From Salinithrix halophila (lineage in GTDB: Bacteria > Bacillota > Bacilli > Thermoactinomycetales > DSM-45169), in NCBI RefSeq assembly GCF_042650125.1, contig NZ_JBHSAP010000018.1, positions 434,001-498,000 of the forward strand: a DNA stretch of 64,000 nt, written 5' to 3'. The translations under genes and the position numbers were made by a program. Below the pieces are notes generated by a model. That model saw only the letters and a program-made list of their open reading frames with translations. It was not told the origin of the DNA and did no database searches. Shown here one piece after another: positions 58,062 to 64,000 of this stretch. How positions within the stretch are numbered: the first letter of the stretch is position 1; each line of letters starts with the position of its first letter.

Positions 58062-59276
58062 CTACCGTATCATGACCGAGATGTTACCCGCCGCCACGAT
58101 GATCGTAATCGCCAGGAAAAACATCATCCCCACCGTGGCCAGGGCGGCGAATACATAGATCAGGGTTTTGGAGATGATACCGAGGCACTCGATAATCGGG
58201 CTGTGGCCTAAAGGTTGCATCACTGCCGCCGAAAAACTGTAGATAAAAGCCAGGGAGAGAATCTTCAGCGCAGGGAAAGCGCTGATAAAAAGAAGGATCA
58301 ACACCCCAGCCATTCCCACCGCGTTTTTCACCAGCAAGGAGGCACCGACCACCGTATCGGCGGCATCGGAGAACATTCGTCCCACCACTGGAACAAAATT
58401 CCCCGTCACATACTTCGCCGTCCGAACCGCCACTCCGTCAGTCACCGCCGCCGTCGCCCCCTGCACAGAGATAATGCCGAGAAAGACGGTTAGGAGGCTG
58501 CCCAACAGCCCTACACTAATTTTTCGCAAAAGGTTGGCCAAATGGTCGACCTTGTACTTATCTGATAAACAGCTGACGATGGAAAGTACTGCCGAGAAGA
58601 ACAGAAGGGGGAAAACTAAGGAATAAATCGTTTTCCCGATCAGATGGACCATCAGGACAATCAGCGGGTGAAACATGCCCACCGAACCGAAGTTTCCCAT
58701 GGAGGCAAGGAGCGTCAAAACCAGGGGAATCAGGGCCATCATGAAATCGATCATGCTGCCGATCGCTGTTTTGGCAGATTCCACAGCAGCGGAGAAGCTG
58801 TCCATCGCCAGGATGATAATGACCATAAAAGCGATGGCATATGCTATTTTGCTTACCTGATTCCGTTCGAATGCTGTCTGTAGAGTCGATAAGATCATGC
58901 TGAACACTGTCAGCACAATAATGGTTCCGAGAAGCTTCCCATTGTACAGGACTTCGTGAAAGAAATATTTCACGAAGGCGGTAAAGAAATCTCCCCATTC
59001 CCATCCCTTTTTTGCCTGGGAAAGAATGATATCGAAGAGATCACCGCCTGCTTCACGGGGAAGATACCGGCCGTATTCTCCCTGAAGCTCCTTCCAGAAA
59101 TCCTCCACTTTTTCTGTCTGAAGGCGATCAAGCTGGCTGCGGATCACTTTCTCCTCCAAGGATCCGTCCCCATCGTTAGTAGAATTCGATGCAGCGAATG
59201 CTATCGGCGGAGACAGGAGGCCGAAAAAAAGGGCCAGGAGACCGATTGTACGTAACCAGTGGGCCATGGAAACCAT
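58062..59276 (-). CDS. spoIIIAE: SpoIIIAE
   Basis: 404-residue polytopic membrane protein with an N-terminal signal-like segment (WLRTIGLLALFFGLLSPPIAFA) and about seven further helices (for example LGTIIVLTVFSMILSTL; IAYAIAFMVIIILAMDSF; MIDFMMALIPLVLTLLAS). Thought to form the permease-like core of the SpoIIIA complex. A start four codons in (MAHW) is also possible. Confidence 0.95.
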   Translation of the reverse strand: MVSMAHWLRTIGLLALFFGLLSPPIAFAASNSTNDGDGSLEEKVIRSQLDRLQTEKVEDFWKELQGEYGRYLPREAGGDLFDIILSQAKKGWEWGDFFTAFVKYFFHEVLYNGKLLGTIIVLTVFSMILSTLQTAFERNQVSKIAYAIAFMVIIILAMDSFSAAVESAKTAIGSMIDFMMALIPLVLTLLASMGNFGSVGMFHPLIVLMVHLIGKTIYSLVFPLLFFSAVLSIVSCLSDKYKVDHLANLLRKISVGLLGSLLTVFLGIISVQGATAAVTDGVAVRTAKYVTGNFVPVVGRMFSDAADTVVGASLLVKNAVGMAGVLILLFISAFPALKILSLAFIYSFSAAVMQPLGHSPIIECLGIISKTLIYVFAALATVGMMFFLAITIIVAAGNISVMIR

Positions 59277-59278
59277 CC

Positions 59279-59668
59279 TTACGAGGGTAGAATTTGGACG
59301 ACCGTTTCGATAATCATCGTGATGATCGGGATGGCCATCACCATGATGAGGATCTTGCCCGCCAATTCGATTTTGGAAGCGATGGATCCTTGTCCCGCAT
59401 CCCGGGTCACCTGAGCGCCAAATTCCGCGATATAAGCAATTCCGATGATTTTTAAGATCGTCTCCAGAAACATCGTGTTCACTTTCGCTTTCTCCGCCAG
59501 TTGTGTCAGCACATGAAGGACATCGGAGATCTTACCGATCAGGCTGAGGAAGATGATCACACCCGTAAAGGTGGCCAGCAAGAAAGCAAAAGTGGGTTTC
59601 TGTTCTTTAACGACCAGGATGAGGAATGTGGAGATGAGTCCCAGCCCCACCACCTGGATAATTTCCAA
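59279..59668 (-). CDS. spoIIIAD: SpoIIIAD
   Basis: 129-residue membrane protein, four hydrophobic segments (IIQVVGLGLISTFLILVV; FAFLLATFTGVIIFLSLI; ILKIIGIAYIAEFGAQ; ILIMVMAIPIITMIIETVV). I start at the TTG at 59668, GGAGGCGG upstream, giving family length; the longer frame is antisense noise from spoIIIAC. Confidence 0.95.
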   Translation of the reverse strand: MEIIQVVGLGLISTFLILVVKEQKPTFAFLLATFTGVIIFLSLIGKISDVLHVLTQLAEKAKVNTMFLETILKIIGIAYIAEFGAQVTRDAGQGSIASKIELAGKILIMVMAIPIITMIIETVVQILPS

Positions 59669-59687
59669 GTGGACCGCCTCCCTGCCG

Positions 59688-59894
59688 TTAACTCTGGAAT
59701 AGAAATACGTTTTTAATGGTCTGGAACAGATCCTGGACCAGAACAACCACCATGAACAGCACCACCACAAACCCGATCAGGGTCACCCAGTGGGCATACT
59801 CTTCTTTCCCCATTTGTTTTAGCACCGTGTGCATCATCGCGACGATAATCCCGATTCCTGCAATCTGGAAAATGGCGTCGACGTTGTAAGGCAT
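59688..59894 (-). CDS. spoIIIAC: SpoIIIAC
   Basis: 68-residue membrane protein with two helices (IFQIAGIGIIVAMMHTVLKQMGKEEYAHWVTLIGFVVVLFMVVVLV), matching the family in length and order. Fits with SpoIIIAD as a small channel component. Confidence 0.95.
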   Translation of the reverse strand: MPYNVDAIFQIAGIGIIVAMMHTVLKQMGKEEYAHWVTLIGFVVVLFMVVVLVQDLFQTIKNVFLFQS

Positions 59895-59910
59895 CGGTGT
59901 CTCCCCCCAC

Positions 59911-60429
59911 CTAATAGATCAGAATGACGATCAGCGCACCTGCCAGGACACCTAAGCTCCGGCACATTTTTTCATAACGGGCCTGTTCTTCCCGGGCTCG
60001 GCTTTCCTCCGCCGAAAGATTGGATTGGGTCCGGTGCAGGTGCTGCAACTGGTCGGCTCGGTCGGAGACCCCCAGAGTTTTTCCGAAGTCGATTAACACC
60101 TCCTTCTCCGGCTCCTTCATCGAGGTGTAAGGCCACGTTTCTTCCACTGACTGCTTCCAACACTCGAAAGTGGAAACCCCGTCCAAAGTGTGAAGGTATT
60201 CCGCACAACGTCCGAACAGGCTCCGTGCGGGCTCCCGTTCCCGCCGGGACAAGTGTTCGCATACCGCATCCAACCGGCGAGATCCGTAAGAAATTTCCGT
60301 CTCCAAGAGGGACAGGGAAACCAACAGTTGCCGAATTTGCCGAGGACGTTCCGCATAAGCTCGGGCGACCCGGAAGCCGACAGCACTGGATGACAGCAGG
60401 ATGAGGGAGGCTCCGATCAACTTTAGCAC
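59911..60429 (-). CDS. spoIIIAB: SpoIIIAB
   Basis: 172-residue protein, membrane helices at both ends (LKLIGASLILLSSSAVGFRVARAYA; LGVLAGALIVILIY), helical middle with QIRQLLVSLSLLETEISYGSRRL. Distantly related to type II/IV secretion GspF/PilC. Overlaps spoIIIAA by 7 nt. Confidence 0.95.
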   Translation of the reverse strand: MLKLIGASLILLSSSAVGFRVARAYAERPRQIRQLLVSLSLLETEISYGSRRLDAVCEHLSRREREPARSLFGRCAEYLHTLDGVSTFECWKQSVEETWPYTSMKEPEKEVLIDFGKTLGVSDRADQLQHLHRTQSNLSAEESRAREEQARYEKMCRSLGVLAGALIVILIY

Positions 60430-61388
60430 TGCATTGCCGCCCCTCGAAGGGACAAGCGGTTCATCGCCGCATTATAAACCCCTTCCACCGTCCCAGGCCC
60501 CCGGGTTCGGCTGAGCAGAATGTACCGTCCGAAGACTCCTTCCTGAACAAGACGAGCCAGTGCCGGCCTTCGGCACACCTCCTCCATCGACCGCCCGTGG
60601 GCGGTGGTGAAAAGACGCACCCCCGCATGAATCGCTTCAAAGACCGCCTCACTGTCCTCCTGCCTCCCAATCTCGTCCACCACGAGCAGATCCGGGGACA
60701 TCGACCGAATCAGCATCATCATTCCCTCGGCTTTCGGACAGCCATCCAGGACATCGGTGCGCGAGCCGATGTCATGCTGGGGAACTCCGTCGACACAACC
60801 GGCGATCTCCGAGCGTTCATCCACCACCCCAACCTTATGAGAGGGAAAGGTACCTGTCCCCTCGCTCAAACAACGGGCCAGGTCGCGAAGCAGCGTGGTT
60901 TTTCCGCACTGGGGAGGGGAGACAATCAACAGGTTTTCCAGGTTTCCTTCCTCAAAGAGTAAGGGAATAACAGGCTTCGCCACCCCTTTCACTTGTCGGG
61001 CGATACGTAGGTTAAATCCGGATACCTCCCTCAGATGTTTAACCTGTCCCCCTTCCACCACCACGCGACCAGCTAGACCAATTCGGTGCCCCCCTTGAAT
61101 CGTGACGTATCCTCGGCGGAGCTCCTCTTCTAACGCGTAGAGAGAGTGGTTACTGATGAGATTGAGCATCTTCTTGCACACCTCTCGGTCGGGACAATAC
61201 CCTTCCTTCGCCCGTTCGGTCGGCCGCCCATCGGAGGTAACGAACCAAGAACCGAATGGGGTAATCACCTCCAGGGGCCGCGCTTCCCGCACCCGGACTT
61301 CTTCGAGTCCGTTCCGGATCCGTTCAGGCAACGTTTCTACCATGCGGCGAATGGACAGAGGGAGCAATTTCCATATGGGAGAACTCAT
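60423..61388 (-). CDS. spoIIIAA: SpoIIIAA, ATPase of the SpoIIIA complex
   Basis: 321-residue secretion-type ATPase. N-terminal domain, then Walker A SPPQCGKTTLLRDLAR (about 165), VGVVDERSEIAGCVDG, Walker B-like LLVVDEIGRQEDSEAV (about 230) and TTAHGRSMEEV. ATG behind AGGAGG. First gene of the eight-gene spoIIIA operon; needed to keep forespore sigma-G active after engulfment. Confidence 0.97.
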   Translation of the reverse strand: MSSPIWKLLPLSIRRMVETLPERIRNGLEEVRVREARPLEVITPFGSWFVTSDGRPTERAKEGYCPDREVCKKMLNLISNHSLYALEEELRRGYVTIQGGHRIGLAGRVVVEGGQVKHLREVSGFNLRIARQVKGVAKPVIPLLFEEGNLENLLIVSPPQCGKTTLLRDLARCLSEGTGTFPSHKVGVVDERSEIAGCVDGVPQHDIGSRTDVLDGCPKAEGMMMLIRSMSPDLLVVDEIGRQEDSEAVFEAIHAGVRLFTTAHGRSMEEVCRRPALARLVQEGVFGRYILLSRTRGPGTVEGVYNAAMNRLSLRGAAMQC

Positions 61389-61422
61389 CCTAGCGACCTC
61401 CTGTCCACACTGGATTTACCTA

Positions 61423-61452
61423 ATAGTTATGGCCTCTAGACTCCCAATATGA
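61423..61452 (-). promoter_or_regulatory. Sigma-E promoter of the spoIIIA operon
   Basis: Minus strand TCATATT, 14-nt spacer, CATAACTAT, about 35 nt before the spoIIIAA start. Good match to the sigma-E -35/-10 pattern and spacing; spoIIIA is sigma-E dependent in B. subtilis. Confidence 0.7.
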
Positions 61453-61461
61453 CGCCTTTCC

Positions 61462-61500
61462 AAAAAAGAGAGCCAACCCCTGATACAGAGGTCGGCTCGC
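61462..61500 (-). terminator. Terminator upstream of spoIIIA (second of two)
   Basis: Minus-strand GAGCC..ACC / GGTTGGCTC stem followed by six T, just upstream of the sigma-E promoter. Confidence 0.75.
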
Positions 61501-61506
61501 TCTATT

Positions 61507-61537
61507 AAAAAAACCGGATGACGGAGAGTTCATCCGG
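61507..61537 (-). terminator. Terminator after the CD1247-type gene (first of two)
   Basis: Minus-strand CCGGATGA / TCATCCGG stem followed by seven T. The tandem pair insulates spoIIIA from vegetative transcription. Confidence 0.85.
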
Positions 61538-61559
61538 GTGAAAGATTTCCGCTTCGTTT

Positions 61560-62030
61560 TTATTGGGGGAGGCTCACTTCTCCGTTTCGGAAATCACCTT
61601 CGGAAACCGTTCCCTTTTCTCGAACCTCCCCTTCATCGCTCACCCGAAGCACGGTTTCGCACCGGGGGCACATCACGTCGGCCTCACTTCGTTCTTCAAA
61701 AATTTCTTCATCCACCAGGACGGGCCGCTGACACTCCGGACAGGCAACCTCCCAAAAACCAATGTCCTCCTCTTCCTCTTCTCCCCAATCGGGCTCGTCA
61801 TAAACAAGGAGTTCCACCTCATTTAAATCCTCGTCTACAGCTTCCACATAATCTTCCAGCTCCGTCAGGCGTACGTGTAGTTGTTCATTTTCCTCCGCAA
61901 CTTGGTCCATCACTGTGAGTAAACGATTTAACACCATTCCTTCCGGACTATTGCTCAATTGCTGGTTTCCTTCCATCAATCCCTGAATAAAAGCCAGATC
62001 CCGGCGCAATCGGTCGGTTTGCACATCCAT
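61560..62030 (-). CDS. CD1247-domain protein with zinc ribbon
   Basis: 156-residue acidic protein. The N-terminal helical part (LRRDLAFIQGLMEGNQQLSNSPEGMVLNRLLTVMDQVAEENEQLHVRLTELEDYVEAVDEDLNEVE) matches the CD1247 N-terminal domain found in clostridia and bacilli beside spoIIIA; the C-terminal half has a zinc ribbon, CPECQRP...CPRCETV (about 95-125). Mis-labelled AraC regulator in some genomes; no HTH is present. Function unknown. ATG at 62030. Confidence 0.8.
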   Translation of the reverse strand: MDVQTDRLRRDLAFIQGLMEGNQQLSNSPEGMVLNRLLTVMDQVAEENEQLHVRLTELEDYVEAVDEDLNEVELLVYDEPDWGEEEEEDIGFWEVACPECQRPVLVDEEIFEERSEADVMCPRCETVLRVSDEGEVREKGTVSEGDFRNGEVSLPQ

Positions 62031-62167
62031 ATTGATCCCGTCCTTCCCGTGGGTTTGTCGTTAGTTTCACCCGTTATCCGCCATGAAATACCTCGATGCC
62101 TTCGCCATATATAAACGGATCTTGGGTAACCTAACCGATGAACAAGAAGGAGTCGAGGTGAAACCAT

Positions 62168-63445
62168 TTGGGTTCTAAACAGAAGGACGATAAAACTGGA
62201 ACAGGAACCATCCTGATCCTAAGCTGTGTTCCTTTAATCATGGTATTGGGCAACTCCATGCTGATTCCAGTTTTACCCACGATCCGTTCCGCCCTGGATA
62301 TTTCCCAATTCCAGGTCAGCTTGTTAATCACCCTTTTTTCCGTACCCGCCGGTATAATCATTCCTTTGGCAGGCATTCTGTCCGATCGGTTTGGCCGGAG
62401 AATCGTCATTGCCCCGGCCCTGCTTTTGTATGGGGCTGGAGGGCTTTTAACCGGATTTGCCTCTGTATGGGGCGGGGGACTCTACGGCTTGATGTTAACC
62501 GGGCGCATTCTCCAGGGCATCGGAGCTGCTGGCACCGCTCCCATCGCTATGGCCCTGGTAAGTGACCTATATCAGAAAGGAGAACGTAGTAGGGCACTTG
62601 GAATTATCGAAGCTGCCAATGGCATGGGGAAGGTTCTCAGCCCAATCCTGGGCTCTCTAATTGCTCTGATCACTTGGTACGCCCTCTTTTTTATCTTTCC
62701 TATCCTTTGTGTTCCCATCGCTTTGGCCATTTGGTTTGTCATCAAAGAAAAAAAGAACCGAGACCCTCTGCCCTTGTCTCAATACCGGGATCATCTTATC
62801 CGTACCTGGAAACGCCAGGGAACCTGGCTACTGGTCGCTTTTTTGGCCGGATCAGTCACCCTTTTCATCTTGTTCGGGGTTCTCTTTTACCTGTCTGATT
62901 TTCTGGAAAGACGCTATGGTCTAGATGGGGTGCCAAAGGGACTGGTTTTAGCGATTCCTTTATTGGCGATGAGCAGTATCTCTTACTACGCTGGAAGTCA
63001 TATTCGGCAAAAAACCCGCCTGATGAAACGATTGATCGTGATCGGGCTGTTCACGGTCGCCCTTGGAATGGGGATTGTCCCCTTTGTTTCAAATACTTAT
63101 ATATTGCTTACCGTTTTAGTTGGGATTGGTGCAGGTAGCGGCCTTGTCCTCCCCTGTCTCAACACCTTAATTACTTCTGCCGTGGGTACGAAAGAACGTG
63201 GAATTATCACATCCTTTTATGGAAGCGTCCGCTTCCTTGGTGTAGCTATGGGCCCGCCATTGTTTGGGGCCTTGGCCAATGTTAAAATGTGGCTGTTTCT
63301 CGGCAATGCCCTACTGGCAGCCGGGGTTGCTGTTTTAACTCTTTTGTTTATGAAACAGCCAGAAGGGCTTCGAGGGAAAGATGGACAAACCCGTTATTAC
63401 ATGCGAGGCAACCGCCTCCGTCGACCGGATCCCACCCCGTCATGA
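62168..63445 (+). CDS. MFS transporter, drug-efflux type
   Basis: 425-residue major facilitator with 12 predicted membrane segments. Motif A GILSDRFGRRIVI (about 72) between helices 2 and 3 and GRILQGIGAAGTAPIAMALVSDLY (motif B/C-like, about 105) mark the DHA1 branch; the tail is basic. Substrate unknown. TTG at 62168 with GAGGTGA 6 nt upstream. Its last codons lie inside the terminator stem at 63434-63460. Confidence 0.88.
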   Translation: MGSKQKDDKTGTGTILILSCVPLIMVLGNSMLIPVLPTIRSALDISQFQVSLLITLFSVPAGIIIPLAGILSDRFGRRIVIAPALLLYGAGGLLTGFASVWGGGLYGLMLTGRILQGIGAAGTAPIAMALVSDLYQKGERSRALGIIEAANGMGKVLSPILGSLIALITWYALFFIFPILCVPIALAIWFVIKEKKNRDPLPLSQYRDHLIRTWKRQGTWLLVAFLAGSVTLFILFGVLFYLSDFLERRYGLDGVPKGLVLAIPLLAMSSISYYAGSHIRQKTRLMKRLIVIGLFTVALGMGIVPFVSNTYILLTVLVGIGAGSGLVLPCLNTLITSAVGTKERGIITSFYGSVRFLGVAMGPPLFGALANVKMWLFLGNALLAAGVAVLTLLFMKQPEGLRGKDGQTRYYMRGNRLRRPDPTPS

Positions 63446-63460
63446 GGCGGGGTCTTTTTG
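63434..63460 (+). terminator. Terminator after the MFS gene
   Basis: CCCCG..CGGGG stem followed by TCTTTTTG; the left arm overlaps the MFS stop codon. Confidence 0.75.
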
Positions 63461-63478
63461 ATTGTATGAAGTTCGGGC

Positions 63479-63506
63479 ACCTAGACACCCCATGCGGCAT
63501 ACCCTA
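63479..63506 (+). promoter_or_regulatory. Candidate sigma-K-like promoter before phosphosulfolactate synthase
   Basis: AC(C), 16-17 nt, CATACCCTA, matching the late mother-cell pattern AC-N16-CATANNNTA. About 37 nt upstream of the start. Confidence 0.4.
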
Positions 63507-63542
63507 TGAGCGAATGACCCGACCGAAAGCGAGGAGAGCCAC

Positions 63543-64000
63543 ATGGACCCCTTTGCCGAAACAACATGGGGCAGTCGCCTCATGGACCCTTCGCTCTCAC
63601 GGAAAGCCAAACCCCGGACCGCCGGTCTGACAATGATCATTGACAAGGGGCTCGGACTGTCTGCCTTCCGAGACCTTTTAGAACTCGCTGGTGATTACAT
63701 CGACTACATCAAACTCGGTTTCGGGACAGCCAGCATTACTCCCCTGCCCGTGCTGCGGGAAAAGCTGCGTCTGGCTAAACAATACGGTGTTTATTTATAT
63801 CCGGGGGGTACCTTTTTTGAAGTGGCCTGTGCCCAAAGGGAAATAACCGGCTATTTTCAAACCCTATCGGAAATTGGTTTCGATTGGGTAGAGATCTCCG
63901 ACGGTTCACTGGAATTATCCGCCACCGAGCGTTCCCATGCTATTGAGATGGCTCGCTCCTTTTCTTTCCAAGTCATTACAGAGATCGGAAAAAAAGAAAA
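63543..64000 (+). CDS. Phosphosulfolactate synthase (ComA/YitD type), C-terminus cut by window edge
   Basis: Adds sulfite to phosphoenolpyruvate giving (R)-2-phospho-3-sulfolactate; in Bacillus the derived sulfolactate accumulates in spores. About 152 N-terminal residues are visible: KPRTAGLTMIIDKGLGL, GDYIDYIKLGFGTASITP, YPGGTFFEVACAQ, GFDWVEISDGSLEL and FQVITEIGKKE, all characteristic of the TIM-barrel ComA family. ATG at 63543 behind GAGGAGAG. A late mother-cell promoter candidate upstream agrees with a spore role. Confidence 0.9.
   Translation, partial: MDPFAETTWGSRLMDPSLSRKAKPRTAGLTMIIDKGLGLSAFRDLLELAGDYIDYIKLGFGTASITPLPVLREKLRLAKQYGVYLYPGGTFFEVACAQREITGYFQTLSEIGFDWVEISDGSLELSATERSHAIEMARSFSFQVITEIGKKE

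Overview
The window reads as one contiguous chromosomal stretch of an endospore-forming, moderately GC-rich Bacillales bacterium. My best guess, from gene content and protein flavour, is the Thermoactinomycetaceae (Kroppenstedtia/Melghirimyces/Desmospora type). Supporting it are a complete spoIIIA operon, spoIIM, spoIVB, spo0A, an H-type SASP and mciZ, together with gene order close to the B. subtilis spo0A-accBC-spoIIIA and bkd-yqj-fur-spoIIM neighbourhoods. I saw no rRNA, tRNA, CRISPR array or prophage.

Layout. 1-6.3 kb: nucleoside salvage (punA, deoB), a DUF4227 protein, alanine dehydrogenase, fur, spoIIM, an endonuclease Q homologue and nudF; xerD is absent from its usual slot beside deoB. 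6.5-8.6 kb: mciZ (46 aa, convergent with a DUF3866 gene) and bluB. 8.6-14.5 kb: a methylmalonyl-CoA operon (two-part B12-dependent mutase, epimerase, biotin-dependent carboxyltransferase, an Arg-rich orphan, a zinc ribbon, an M20 peptidase). 14.6-17.3 kb: a Prli42-like miniprotein, a second mini membrane protein, a DUF421 protein and a secreted alkaline phosphatase. 17.4-19.3 kb: an IS200/IS605 element with TnpA and TnpB. 19.3-30 kb: the branched-chain keto-acid operon (ptb-bcd-buk-lpdV-bkdAA-bkdAB-bkdB) under BkdR, with a readable sigma-54 promoter and two palindromic activator sites, then a DUF2627 gene. 30-33 kb: superoxide dismutase, sspH, an M24 peptidase and a candidate structured RNA. 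32.8-36.2 kb: steA-steB-glycosyltransferase-MraY/WecA-like cassette. 36.3-38.4 kb: an AT-rich insert (EamA transporter, methyltransferase) between two copies of the spo0A 3' end. 38.4-49 kb: spo0A, spoIVB, recN, argR, nadK, tlyA, dxs, oapA, an OLE RNA gene and ispA. 49-62 kb: xseB, xseA, folD, nusB, DUF2273-amaP-asp23, accC, accB, spoIIIAH to spoIIIAA, and a CD1247-type zinc-ribbon gene. 62-64 kb: an MFS transporter and the start of phosphosulfolactate synthase.

The most remarkable system is the large noncoding OLE RNA (about 0.6-0.7 kb, with its own sigma-A-like promoter) between ispA and oapA. OapA is the small membrane protein that binds OLE RNA. Second in interest are the spo0A-tail duplication around a foreign cassette, the two miniproteins MciZ and Prli42, the TnpB element with extra scaffold-like hairpins, and the structured RNA candidate at 32.6-32.8 kb. 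Functions are assigned by reading the translated sequences and from family knowledge; no database search was run.
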